Shown here piece after piece: positions 19,108 to 27,049 of a DNA stretch of 59,767 nucleotides. The stretch covers positions 1 to 59,767 of the forward strand of contig NZ_NWMV01000057.1 of NCBI RefSeq assembly GCF_002837145.1, written 5' to 3'. A program made the position numbers and the translations under genes. Below the pieces are notes generated by a model, which saw nothing but the letters and a program-made list of their open reading frames with translations, made no database searches and was not told the origin of the DNA. The stretch's first letter is position 1, and each line of letters opens with the position of its first letter. Source of the stretch: Macromonas nakdongensis. GTDB lineage: Bacteria; Pseudomonadota; Gammaproteobacteria; Burkholderiales; Burkholderiaceae_C.

Positions 19108-20027
19108 TGGACGCCACCGCTCTGCTGATCGCCTCGTCGCTCAACGCCGGCACGGTGTTGGCCATCGCGGCGCTGGGCCTGCTCATCAACGAAAAGGCCG
19201 GCATCGTCAACCTCGGGGCCGAGGGGCTGATGCTGTGCGGTGCCCTGGCCGGCTTTGCCGCGGTGGTGCATTTCGGTGCCACCGGCTGGGGCTTCCTGGC
19301 CGGGCTGGGCGCTGGGGCCTTGCTCTCGCTGGTGTTCGGCGTGCTCGTCATCTGGCTCAACACCAACCAGTACGCCACCGGCCTGGCGCTGAGCCTGTTC
19401 GGGGCCGGGCTGTCGGCCTTCGCCGGCATCCCCTACACCCAGGCCAAGCTGCCGGAGCAGGGCATGTCGGCCGTGCCCTTTCTGAGCGATCTGCCTTTCG
19501 TCGGCCCGGCGCTGTTCCGCCAGCACCCCATGGCCTACTTCGCCGTGCTGCTGACCCTGGCGCTGGTGTGGTTCCTGTACCGCACGCGCAACGGGCTGGT
19601 GCTGCGCAGCGTGGGCGAAAGCCCCGAATCGGCGCACGCGCTGGGCTACCCGGTGCGCCGCATCCGCCTGCTGGCGGTGGTGGCGGGCGGGGCCTTGTGC
19701 GGCCTGGCCGGGGCCTATGTGTCCACCGTGTACACCCCCTTGTGGGTGGAGGGCATGATCGCCGGCAAGGGCTGGATCGCCCTGGCCCTGACCACCTTCG
19801 CCACCTGGCGGCCGGCACGCGTATTGCTTGGGGCTTATCTGTTCGGCGGGCTGACCATGGTGCAGTTCCACCTCCAGGGCATGGGGGTGGACGTGCCCAG
19901 CCAGTTCCTGACCATGTTGCCCTATCTGGCCACGGTGGTGGTGCTGGTGCTGATCTCGCGCAGCCCGCTGTGGATCCGCACCAACATGCCGCAGTCCCTG
20001 GGCAAACCGTTCTACCCGGGTGCCTGA
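19107..20027 (+). CDS. Nucleoside ABC transporter permease (NupQ/YufQ-like)
   Basis: The 306-residue membrane protein is the second permease half. It has KAGIVNLGAEGLMLCGALAG (~30-49), the counterpart of the NIGAEGQ motif in the first permease, and GKGWIALALTTFATWRP near residue 218, the coupling region. The ATG at 19107 was preferred over one 15 bases upstream because of the TGATG stop/start junction with the preceding gene. Tail residues after LWIRTNMPQ are polar. It is followed after 54 bases by the binding lipoprotein. Confidence 0.92.
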   Translation: MDATALLIASSLNAGTVLAIAALGLLINEKAGIVNLGAEGLMLCGALAGFAAVVHFGATGWGFLAGLGAGALLSLVFGVLVIWLNTNQYATGLALSLFGAGLSAFAGIPYTQAKLPEQGMSAVPFLSDLPFVGPALFRQHPMAYFAVLLTLALVWFLYRTRNGLVLRSVGESPESAHALGYPVRRIRLLAVVAGGALCGLAGAYVSTVYTPLWVEGMIAGKGWIALALTTFATWRPARVLLGAYLFGGLTMVQFHLQGMGVDVPSQFLTMLPYLATVVVLVLISRSPLWIRTNMPQSLGKPFYPGA

Positions 20028-20042
20028 ACACGGGTCTGCCTA

Positions 20043-20074
20043 CATAATGGTTTTTTGTGTTTCTTTTTGAGGAG
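20043..20074 (+). promoter_or_regulatory. Possible internal promoter (-10) and RBS of the binding-protein gene
   Basis: CATAAT (20043-20048) is a one-mismatch -10 box in a locally AT-rich gap. A strong GAGGAG (20069-20074) follows, 7 bases before ATG 20082. No good -35 is visible. An extra promoter here would let the binding protein exceed the permeases, a common arrangement for ABC importers. Confidence 0.35.
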
Positions 20075-20081
20075 TGTTGAG

Positions 20082-21224
20082 ATGATCGACGTGCACAAGC
20101 GTGTGTGGCTCAAGGCCGCGGCCCTGACCGTGGTGGCGTCCGCGGCCCTGGTGGGTTGCGGCAAGAAAGAGGAGCCCGCACCCGCGCCGGCCCCTGTGAC
20201 CGAAGCGCCGAAGGCCGAACCGCTGAAAGCCGCCTGGATCTACGTCGGCCCGGTCGGTGACGCCGGCTGGTCCTTCGCCCACGACCTCGGCCGCAAGGCC
20301 GCCGAGGCCAAGTTCGGGGCCGACCTGCAGACCACCTTCGTCGAAAGCGTGCCCGAAGGCGCCGACGCCGAGCGCGTCATCCGCGACCTGGCCCAGCAGG
20401 GCAACAAGATCATCTTCGCCACCTCCTTCGGTTACATGGAGCCGATGCTGAAGGTGGCCGCCGAATTCCCCGACGTCAAGTTCGAACACGCCACCGGCTA
20501 CAAAACGGCCGACAACATGCGCATCTACGACGCCAGCTTCTACCAGGACACCTACATGGCCGGCGTCATCGCGGGCAGCATGACCAAGTCCAACACCCTG
20601 GGCTTCGTCGGTTCCTTCCCCATCCCCGAGGTGCTGCGCAACATCAACGCCTATTCTCTGGGCGCGCAGAGCGTCAACCCCAAGGCCAAGGTCAAGGTGG
20701 TGTGGGTCAACACCTGGTTCGACCCGCCCAAGGAAAGCGACGCCGCGCAAAGCCTGATCAACCAGGGCGCCGACGTGCTGCTGCAGAACACCGACTCCAC
20801 CGCCGTGCTGCAGACCGCCGAGAAGAACGGCAAGTACGCCTTTGGCTGGGACAGCGACATGAGCGCCTTCGGCCCGAAAGCGCACCTGGCCTCGGCCATT
20901 GCCGATTGGGGCCCGTACTACATCAAGTCCATCGAGGACGTGAAGGGCGGCACCTGGAAGACCGAGCGCACCGTCTGGGGCGTGAAGGAAGGCCTGAACG
21001 ACCTGATCAAGATCAGCGACATGGTGCCCGCCGCGGCCAAGACCAAGGTGGACGAGATCAAGGCCAGCCTGAAGGCCGGCACCTTCGAGCCCTTCACCGG
21101 CCCGATCAAGGACAACACCGGCAAGGAAGTGCTGGCCGCCGGCGTGCAGGCCGACCAGGCCTGGAAAGACGGCATCAACTTCTTCGTCAAGGGCGTGGAA
21201 GGCAAAGTGCCGTCCGGCAAGTAA
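20082..21224 (+). CDS. BMP-family nucleoside-binding lipoprotein
   Basis: The 380-residue substrate-binding protein belongs to the PnrA/Med/BMP family that delivers purine nucleosides or related compounds to the upstream ABC transporter. The signal peptide (~1-25) ends in the lipobox LVGC (Cys about residue 26), then an acid/Pro/Ala-rich linker, then the ligand domain starting KAAWIYVGPVGDAGWSF, the family hallmark. FATSFGYMEP and YMAGVIAGSMTKS are further typical blocks. The ATG at 20082 is fixed by GAGGAG upstream and by the signal peptide. It is the last gene before a strong intrinsic terminator. Confidence 0.93.
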   Translation: MIDVHKRVWLKAAALTVVASAALVGCGKKEEPAPAPAPVTEAPKAEPLKAAWIYVGPVGDAGWSFAHDLGRKAAEAKFGADLQTTFVESVPEGADAERVIRDLAQQGNKIIFATSFGYMEPMLKVAAEFPDVKFEHATGYKTADNMRIYDASFYQDTYMAGVIAGSMTKSNTLGFVGSFPIPEVLRNINAYSLGAQSVNPKAKVKVVWVNTWFDPPKESDAAQSLINQGADVLLQNTDSTAVLQTAEKNGKYAFGWDSDMSAFGPKAHLASAIADWGPYYIKSIEDVKGGTWKTERTVWGVKEGLNDLIKISDMVPAAAKTKVDEIKASLKAGTFEPFTGPIKDNTGKEVLAAGVQADQAWKDGINFFVKGVEGKVPSGK

Positions 21225-21247
21225 ATCCCTTTGGGCTCACAGGGCCG

Positions 21248-21267
21248 GTGCCACCGCGGGGTGGCAC
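21248..21267 (+). other. Perfect 8-bp stem-loop upstream of the intrinsic terminator
   Basis: GTGCCACC (21248-21255), a GCGG loop, then GGTGGCAC (21260-21267). It lies just before the terminator hairpin. It may be part of a tandem terminator or protect the transporter mRNA 3' end. Confidence 0.55.
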
Positions 21268-21276
21268 TCGGCACGG

Positions 21277-21319
21277 CCACCCCACCGGCAGCGCCGGTCG
21301 GGTGGTTTTTTGTTTTTTT
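21277..21319 (+). terminator. Strong rho-independent terminator after the nucleoside transporter operon
   Basis: A 13-bp stem with one mismatch (21277-21289 with 21293-21305), triloop AGC, is followed by T6-G-T7 (21306-21319). It separates the transporter operon from the Rieske/deaminase pair, whose first ATG is only 22 bases farther, so it could also act as an attenuator for them. Confidence 0.88.
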
Positions 21320-21341
21320 CGACCTGCATGGGGATGGCGCG

Positions 21342-22307
21342 ATGTTGAACGAAATGCGTTGGTGGTGGCCGGTGTGTCTGGCCAGTGAATTGGGCACGCA
21401 GCCGCTGGGCCTGCGTCTGCTGGACCAGCCCCTGGTGCTGTGGCGCGACGCCCAGGGCCAGCCGGTGGCCATGGTGGACCGCTGCCCGCACCGGGGCGCG
21501 CAACTGTCGCTGGGCCGGGTGGTGGCGGGCACCTTGCAGTGTCCCTACCACGGCTGGCGCTTCGAGCCGCAAGGGCGGTGTGTGGGCATTCCGGCACAGC
21601 CGGGTTTCACCCCGCCGGCCAGCAGCGGCGTCTGCCGCCACGCCGCGGTGGAGCACGAAGGTCTGGTCTGGGTGGCCCTGGCCGCCGACGCCACCGTCCG
21701 CGAAGCCTTGCCCGACCTCAGCGCCCTGCCGCAGCGGCGCCTGGTCTACGGTCCCTTCGACGTGGCCACCAGCGCCCCGCGTGCCGTGGAAAACTTCCTT
21801 GACACCTCGCACTTCGCCTTCGTGCACGAAGGCTGGCTGGGCGCCGCCGACCACCCTGAGGTGCCGCCCTACGAGGTCACCCACACCGCCGACGGCCGCC
21901 CCGTCATCGAACGCTACAAGGCCTGGCAACCGCGCGCCAGCGCCGCAGCAGCGGGGGGCGACTGGGTGACTTACCGCTACGAAGTGCTCAGCCCCTACAG
22001 CGCGCTGCTGAGCAAGCAGGGCGACGCCGGCGGCCCGCAAGACAGCTACACCATCTGGGCCTGCCCAACCGCGCCCGACCATTGCCGACTGTGGTTTGCC
22101 CAATACACCACCGATGCGGTATCGTCCGACGACGCGTTGCGCGATTTCCAGGTGGAGATTTTTTCGCAGGACCAGCCGGTGCTGGAGTCGCAGCAACCCA
22201 AGCGGCTGCCCTTGAGCGGCGGCGAGGCGCACAGCGCCGCCGACCGCCTGAGTGCCGCCTACCGCCGCTACCTGCAGGCCTGCGGCATCACGTTCGGAGT
22301 GTGCTGA
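21342..22307 (+). CDS. Rieske non-heme iron oxygenase, alpha-subunit type
   Basis: The 321-residue protein has an N-terminal Rieske domain with CPHRGAQLS (~47) and CPYHGWRF (~67), the Cys-His/Cys-His ligands of the 2Fe-2S cluster. A catalytic domain follows, with [15 protein letters not shown] (~149), the N-x2-D-x3-H-x4-H mononuclear iron motif. Size and pattern match demethylase/VanA-like and HpxD-like single-component oxygenases that need a separate reductase; none is encoded nearby. It overlaps the adenine deaminase start by one base (TGATG), so a purine-type substrate (hypoxanthine, methylxanthine or another N-heterocycle) is a reasonable inference. ATG 21342 is the only fitting start. 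Confidence 0.85.
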   Translation: MLNEMRWWWPVCLASELGTQPLGLRLLDQPLVLWRDAQGQPVAMVDRCPHRGAQLSLGRVVAGTLQCPYHGWRFEPQGRCVGIPAQPGFTPPASSGVCRHAAVEHEGLVWVALAADATVREALPDLSALPQRRLVYGPFDVATSAPRAVENFLDTSHFAFVHEGWLGAADHPEVPPYEVTHTADGRPVIERYKAWQPRASAAAAGGDWVTYRYEVLSPYSALLSKQGDAGGPQDSYTIWACPTAPDHCRLWFAQYTTDAVSSDDALRDFQVEIFSQDQPVLESQQPKRLPLSGGEAHSAADRLSAAYRRYLQACGITFGVC

Positions 22308-23356
22308 TGTTCCATTTGCCCCACATCCCCCCCCAGCGCCTGCCCGCCGTGTTGCGCGGCATGCCCAAGGCCGAGCTGCACATCCACATCGAAGGCTCGC
22401 TGGAGCCGGAGCTGATCTTCAAGCTGGCGCAGCGCAACGGCGTGGCGCTGCCCTACGCCAGCGTCGAGGCCTTGCGCGCCGCCTACGCCTTCACCGATTT
22501 GCAGAGCTTCCTCGACATCTACTACGCCGGGGCCAGCGTGCTGCTGAAGGAGCAGGACTTTTTCGACATGGCCTGGGCCTACCTGGAAAAGGCCGCCGCC
22601 GAGAACGTGGTGCACGCCGAAATCTTCTTCGACCCGCAGACCCACACCGCCCGTGGCGTGCCCATGGGCAGCGTCATCCAGGGCCTGCACCACGCCTGTC
22701 AGCGGGCGCACCAGGAATTTGGCCTGAGCGCGAAGCTGATCCTCTGCTTCCTGCGCCACCTGAGCGAGGCAGACGCATTCGCCACGCTGGAAGCGGCCTT
22801 GCCTTACCGCCACCACTTCATCGGCGTGGGGCTGGACTCCAGCGAAATGGGCCACCCGCCCGAAAAGTTCGAGCGCGTCTTCGCCCGCTGCCGCGAACTG
22901 GGCCTGCGCGTGGTGGCCCACGCCGGTGAAGAAGGCCCGCCCGCCTACATCTGGAGCGCGCTGGACGTGCTGGGGGCCGAGCGCATCGACCACGGCGTCC
23001 AGGCGGTGCACGATCCGGTGCTGCTGCGCCGCCTGGCCGACGCGCAGGTGCCGCTGACGGTGTGCCCCTTGTCGAACGTCAAGCTCTGCGTGTTCCCCAG
23101 CATGGCGCAGCACAACCTGCGCCAGCTGCTCGACGCCGGCCTGTGCGCCACCGTCAATTCGGACGATCCGGCCTACTTCGGCGGCTACCTGAACGAGAAC
23201 TACCTGCAGCTCTTTGCCGCGCTCGACCTGGAGCCGCGCCACGCCTACCAACTGGCCTTCAACAGCTTCGAGGCCAGCTTTGCCGACGAGGCCGCCAAGC
23301 GCGGCTGGGAGCGCCAGCTCAAAAGCTATTTCGAAGGGCTGCGCGAGCACGACTGA
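22307..23356 (+). CDS. Adenine deaminase (adenosine-deaminase-like family)
   Basis: The 349-residue amidohydrolase has the metal-binding entry [15 protein letters not shown] (~19), the catalytic [11 protein letters not shown] (~205), the His/Asp block [12 protein letters not shown], and [15 protein letters not shown] followed by [16 protein letters not shown]. The [10 protein letters not shown] signature is typical of the microbial adenine deaminase (EC 3.5.4.2) branch rather than true adenosine deaminase. It converts adenine to hypoxanthine, which xdhAB can oxidise. ATG 22307 overlaps the Rieske stop. Substrate choice between adenine and adenosine rests on motif memory. Confidence 0.88.
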   Translation: MFHLPHIPPQRLPAVLRGMPKAELHIHIEGSLEPELIFKLAQRNGVALPYASVEALRAAYAFTDLQSFLDIYYAGASVLLKEQDFFDMAWAYLEKAAAENVVHAEIFFDPQTHTARGVPMGSVIQGLHHACQRAHQEFGLSAKLILCFLRHLSEADAFATLEAALPYRHHFIGVGLDSSEMGHPPEKFERVFARCRELGLRVVAHAGEEGPPAYIWSALDVLGAERIDHGVQAVHDPVLLRRLADAQVPLTVCPLSNVKLCVFPSMAQHNLRQLLDAGLCATVNSDDPAYFGGYLNENYLQLFAALDLEPRHAYQLAFNSFEASFADEAAKRGWERQLKSYFEGLREHD

Positions 23357-23374
23357 GCCCGCGCACGCCCCCAC

Positions 23375-23380
23375 TACAAT
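23375..23380 (+). promoter_or_regulatory. Candidate -10 box of dcd
   Basis: TACAAT lies 24 bases upstream of the dcd start. A weak -35 (CTGAGC, three of six) is 16 bases upstream. A GGAG Shine-Dalgarno follows at about 23392. Confidence 0.45.
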
Positions 23381-23404
23381 CGGCGCGAACTGGAGCGCAC
23401 ACGC

Positions 23405-23971
23405 ATGAGCATCAAAAGCGACAAGTGGATCCGCCGCATGGCCGAGCAGCACGGCATGATCGAGCCGTTCGAGCCGGGGCAGGTCCGCCAGGCCGATGGC
23501 AAGAAGATCATCAGCTACGGCACCAGCAGCTACGGCTACGACATCCGCTGCGCGCCCGAATTCAAGGTCTTCACCAACATCCACAGCACCGTGGTGGACC
23601 CCAAAAATTTCGACGAAAAGAGCTTCGTCGATTTCCACGGCGACCACTGCATCATCCCGCCCAACAGCTTCGCGCTGGCGCGCACGGTGGAGTATTTCCG
23701 CATCCCGCGCAACGTGCTGACCATCTGCCTGGGCAAGAGCACCTACGCGCGCTGCGGCATCATCGTCAACGTCACCCCCTTCGAGCCCGAGTGGGAAGGC
23801 TACGTGACGCTGGAGTTCAGCAACACCACGCCGCTGCCAGCCAAGATCTACGCCGGCGAGGGCTGCGCCCAGGTGCTGTTTTTCGAGAGCGACGAGGTCT
23901 GCGAGACCAGCTACAAGGATCGCGGCGGCAAGTACCAGGGCCAGCACGGCGTGACCCTGCCGCGCGCCTGA
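23405..23971 (+). CDS. dcd: dCTP deaminase
   Basis: The 188-residue protein matches the length of E. coli-type Dcd, which deaminates dCTP to dUTP for dTMP synthesis. Visible: [18 protein letters not shown] at the N-terminus, [32 protein letters not shown] with the catalytic Arg region, [20 protein letters not shown] with the catalytic Glu, and the C-terminal lid [13 protein letters not shown]. It is complete. It has its own likely promoter and lies in the same direction as the adenine deaminase. thyA, the next enzyme toward dTMP after dUTPase, is 0.5 kb away on the other strand. Confidence 0.96.
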   Translation: MSIKSDKWIRRMAEQHGMIEPFEPGQVRQADGKKIISYGTSSYGYDIRCAPEFKVFTNIHSTVVDPKNFDEKSFVDFHGDHCIIPPNSFALARTVEYFRIPRNVLTICLGKSTYARCGIIVNVTPFEPEWEGYVTLEFSNTTPLPAKIYAGEGCAQVLFFESDEVCETSYKDRGGKYQGQHGVTLPRA

Positions 23972-24018
23972 TACCAGTTCGGCCCGCCCGCCAGCGCTCC
24001 GACCGCTCCCGATCCCGC

Positions 24019-24429
24019 ATGAGCACCCCACCCACCTCGGCACCCAGCCCCATGGCCGCAGGGGCCCACGGCCTGCTGGCGTTCGGCCTGCCCGTCTCGG
24101 GTGAGGCGGAGTTGTCCCACCCCAAACCCGAGCGCCTGATCGCCGGCAAGCCGCTGCGCGAAACCTGGAACGCGCTGGACGCGCCGCTGGCCGGCGCCCA
24201 AAACCTGAGCACCGGCGTCTGGCGCTGCGAACCGGGGCATTGGCGCATCGCCTTCGGACCGACCGAACGCGAAGTCTTCACCGTGGTGCAAGGCCGTTGC
24301 CGCGTCCACAGCGCGGCCGGTGGGTGTCAGGAAGCCGGGCCCGGCCAGGCCATCCACATCCCGCCCGGTTTTGCCGGCTCCTTCGAGGTGCTGGAGGCGG
24401 TGACCAAGGTCTACGTCATCGTCGAGTGA
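24019..24429 (+). CDS. Small cupin-domain protein (DUF861/cupin_3-like)
   Basis: The 136-residue single-domain cupin has two short motifs: TGVWRCEPGHWRIAFGPTER (~55-74) and GPGQAIHIPPGFAGSFEVLE (~108-127), with EVFTVVQGRCRVHS between them. The pattern resembles the DUF861 group, a family with links to ureidoglycine metabolism but with many uncharacterised members. The first 35 residues are low-complexity Ser/Pro/Ala. The few His residues make metal binding uncertain. It starts 47 bases after dcd; no clear regulatory link. Function unknown. Confidence 0.7.
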   Translation: MSTPPTSAPSPMAAGAHGLLAFGLPVSGEAELSHPKPERLIAGKPLRETWNALDAPLAGAQNLSTGVWRCEPGHWRIAFGPTEREVFTVVQGRCRVHSAAGGCQEAGPGQAIHIPPGFAGSFEVLEAVTKVYVIVE

Positions 24430-24489
24430 GCGGCGGGCCTGCGCGGACCTGCACACCCCGGCCGCCCCCGCGCGGGCTCGGCCGGGGGC

Positions 24490-25332
24490 TTACACCGCCA
24501 CCGGCGCCTTGATGGCCGGGTGGTGCTGGTAGTCCCGCACCTCGAAGTCGTCGAGTTCGTAGTCGAAGATCGAGTTCGGCCGGCGCTGGAGGTGCAGCGT
24601 GGGGTAGGGCAGCGGTTCACGGCCCAGTTGCAGCGCCACCTGCTCGAAGTGGTTGCTGTAGATGTGGCAGTCGCCCCCGGTCCAGACGAAGTCGCCCACC
24701 TCCAGGTCGCACTGCTGCGCCAGCATGTGCGTCAGCAGGGCGTAGCTGGCGATGTTGAAGGGCACGCCCAGAAAGATGTCGGCGCTGCGCTGGTAGAGCT
24801 GGCAGCTTAATTTGCCTTTGCCGCCCGGCTCGGTGGCCGGTGCCACGTAGAACTGGAAGAAGGCGTGGCAGGGCATCAGGGCCATCTGGTCCAGGTCGGC
24901 CACGTTCCAGGCGCTGACGATGATGCGCCGGCTGTCGGGGTTGGTCTTGAGGGTGCGCACCACCTCGGCGATCTGGTCGATGTGGCCGCCGCCCGGCTTG
25001 GGCCAGTTGCGCCATTGCACGCCGTACACCGGGCCCAGTTCGCCGTCGTCGCGCGCCCATTCGTCCCAGATGGTGCAGCCGCGTTCCTGCAGCCATTTCA
25101 CGTTGGAGTCGCCGCGCAGGAACCACAGCAACTCGACGATGACGGCTTTGAGGAAGACCTTCTTGGTCGTCACCAGCGGGAAGCCTTCGTTCAGGTCAAA
25201 CCTCATCTGGTGGCCGAACACGCTGCGCGTACCGGTGCCGGTGCGGTCGCCCTTGGCCACGCCGTGTTCGAACACGTGGCGCATGAAGTCTTCGTACTGG
25301 TGGCGAACGGGGCGGGGGGTGGGGTTCATCAT
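24490..25332 (-). CDS. thyA: Thymidylate synthase
   Basis: The 280-residue ThyA converts dUMP to dTMP with methylene-tetrahydrofolate. Visible: [20 protein letters not shown] (folate/dUMP loop), [16 protein letters not shown], the active-site Cys in [14 protein letters not shown] (~160), [17 protein letters not shown] and [12 protein letters not shown]. It is slightly longer than E. coli ThyA (264). Two adjacent ATGs start the gene (25332 or 25329), preceded by AGGA; the DUF2069 stop is 4 bases upstream, so the two are probably cotranscribed and coupled. Confidence 0.96.
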   Translation of the reverse strand: MMNPTPRPVRHQYEDFMRHVFEHGVAKGDRTGTGTRSVFGHQMRFDLNEGFPLVTTKKVFLKAVIVELLWFLRGDSNVKWLQERGCTIWDEWARDDGELGPVYGVQWRNWPKPGGGHIDQIAEVVRTLKTNPDSRRIIVSAWNVADLDQMALMPCHAFFQFYVAPATEPGGKGKLSCQLYQRSADIFLGVPFNIASYALLTHMLAQQCDLEVGDFVWTGGDCHIYSNHFEQVALQLGREPLPYPTLHLQRRPNSIFDYELDDFEVRDYQHHPAIKAPVAV

Positions 25333-25336
25333 GGCG

Positions 25337-25765
25337 TCAGTCCTGGGGTGGGCGGGGGGCCGCGGCCTTGGCCGCCCGCAGCCGCAGCCGCACATGCGAG
25401 GCACAGGCCACGAACAAGGCCACGCACAGCAGCACCTGCACCAGCGCCAGCGTGGCCGACAGGCCGGTGTCGCTGTAGGCGCGCACAACGCCTTCGGTGA
25501 AGTACAGCCACACCAGCAGGCTCAGCCAGCGGTAGGTGTACATGCGGTGTTTGAGCAGGCCGGTCAGGGGCAGGGTCAGCGGCAGCACCTTGATGGCCCA
25601 CCAGGAGCCGCCTTCGCGCAGCGGCGCCCACCACAGTTCCCAGCCCAGGCCCAGGACGATCATGGCCAGCAGGCTGACCACGCCCAGCAGGCGGGTCCAG
25701 CCGGCGGCGGCCAGGGCTTCGGGCGGGGTGGCGGTGGACGGGGGCAGGGCGGGCGTGTCGGTCAT
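25337..25765 (-). CDS. DUF2069 inner-membrane protein
   Basis: The 142-residue protein has four hydrophobic segments and the DUF2069 pattern [25 protein letters not shown] (~58-82; split here by description, the core being [14 protein letters not shown]). Proteobacterial DUF2069 proteins are small membrane proteins of unknown function. Its stop lies 4 bases before the thyA start. It is divergent from yihY with a 32-base gap. Confidence 0.85.
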   Translation of the reverse strand: MTDTPALPPSTATPPEALAAAGWTRLLGVVSLLAMIVLGLGWELWWAPLREGGSWWAIKVLPLTLPLTGLLKHRMYTYRWLSLLVWLYFTEGVVRAYSDTGLSATLALVQVLLCVALFVACASHVRLRLRAAKAAAPRPPQD

Positions 25766-25797
25766 GGTGCGGCGTCGGGAGGTGGCATGATACCGGG

Positions 25798-27042
25798 ATG
25801 CACAGTGCCACAGGGTTGTCGGGGTTGATGGAACGCTTGCGCCAGCGCGCCGAGGCGCTGTGGGCGGACCTGCGCATCTTCCCCTGGGCCACCACCGTGA
25901 GCACGCTGCGCGAGCGTTTCCGCGAAGACCGCCTGGGCGTGACCGCCGGCAGCCTGACCTTCACCACCACCATCTCGCTGGTGCCGCTGTTCACCGTGGC
26001 CCTGGCCATTTTCAGCGCCTTTCCCATGTTCAGCCGCATGGAAACCCAGCTCCAGAAATGGCTGGTGCAAAGCCTGGTGCCGGAAAATATCGCGCGCCAG
26101 GTGTCCAACTACCTGCTGCAGTTCGCCAACAAGGCCGGGCAGATGGGCTGGGCCGGGGCCCTGGTGCTGCTGGTGTCGGCGCTGGCGCTGATCCTCACCA
26201 TCGACCGCAAGCTCAACGACATCTGGCGGGTGCGCAAGCTGCGCCCGCTGACGCAGCGGGTGCTGGTCTACTGGGCTTTGCTGACGCTGGGGCCGCTGCT
26301 CATCGCCCTCAGCCTGAGCCTGAGTTCCTACGCCATCTCCGCTTCGCGCGGCTGGGTCGGCGGGCTGCACGGCGGGGTCAAGGTCGCGCTCGATGTGCTC
26401 GAGTTCGGGGTCGTGATCCTGGCCATGGCCGCGCTCTACCGCTACGTGCCCAACGCCCAGGTGCGCTGGGGCCACGCCGTGGTGGGGGGGCTGTTCGTGT
26501 CGCTGTCCCTGGAGAGCGCAAAAAAGCTGCTGGCCTGGTACCTGTCGAGCGTGCCCACCTATTCGGTGGTGTACGGCACCTTCGCCACCGTGCCGATCTT
26601 GCTCATCTGGCTCTACCTGGCCTGGGTGATCGTGCTGCTGGGGGCGGTGGTCACGGCCTACCTGCCCAGTTTGCTGGCCGGCATTGCCCGGCGCGGCGAC
26701 ACCCCGGGCTGGGGTTTCCAACTGGCGCTGGAGGTGGTGGCGGCCCTGCACGCCGATCGCGGTCGCCACGGCGCCGGGCTGGGCCAGGCGGTGCTGGCCC
26801 AGCAACTGCAGGTGGACCCGCTGCAATTGGCGGATTCGGTGGAAACCTTGCTGGCCTTCGGTTGGGTCGGGCAGCTCACCGGCGAAGAGGGCCGGTTGGT
26901 GCTGCTGGTCGATCCGGACGCGGTGCCGCTGGCCCCGCTGGCCCAGGCCCTGCTGCTGCCCCGCAGCCCGGGGGCACACGCCGCCTGGCAGGCCAGTGGA
27001 TGGGACCGCCTGCGCCTGCTGGACGTTCTGCCCCGGGCTTGA
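25798..27042 (+). CDS. YihY/BrkB-family inner-membrane protein
   Basis: The 414-residue protein belongs to the YihY (formerly misnamed RNase BN) family. It has about six transmembrane segments over residues 35-290, with LGVTAGSLTFTTTISLVPLF (~41-60) and YSVVYGTFATVPILLIWLYL (~256-275), the two most conserved blocks. A C-terminal cytoplasmic extension of about 120 residues (LALEVVAALHADRG onward) looks winged-helix-like, as in other betaproteobacterial members. The role is unclear (envelope or transport). A second in-frame ATG at 25828 is an alternative start. Confidence 0.88.
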   Translation: MHSATGLSGLMERLRQRAEALWADLRIFPWATTVSTLRERFREDRLGVTAGSLTFTTTISLVPLFTVALAIFSAFPMFSRMETQLQKWLVQSLVPENIARQVSNYLLQFANKAGQMGWAGALVLLVSALALILTIDRKLNDIWRVRKLRPLTQRVLVYWALLTLGPLLIALSLSLSSYAISASRGWVGGLHGGVKVALDVLEFGVVILAMAALYRYVPNAQVRWGHAVVGGLFVSLSLESAKKLLAWYLSSVPTYSVVYGTFATVPILLIWLYLAWVIVLLGAVVTAYLPSLLAGIARRGDTPGWGFQLALEVVAALHADRGRHGAGLGQAVLAQQLQVDPLQLADSVETLLAFGWVGQLTGEEGRLVLLVDPDAVPLAPLAQALLLPRSPGAHAAWQASGWDRLRLLDVLPRA

Positions 27043-27049
27043 GCGGCCT

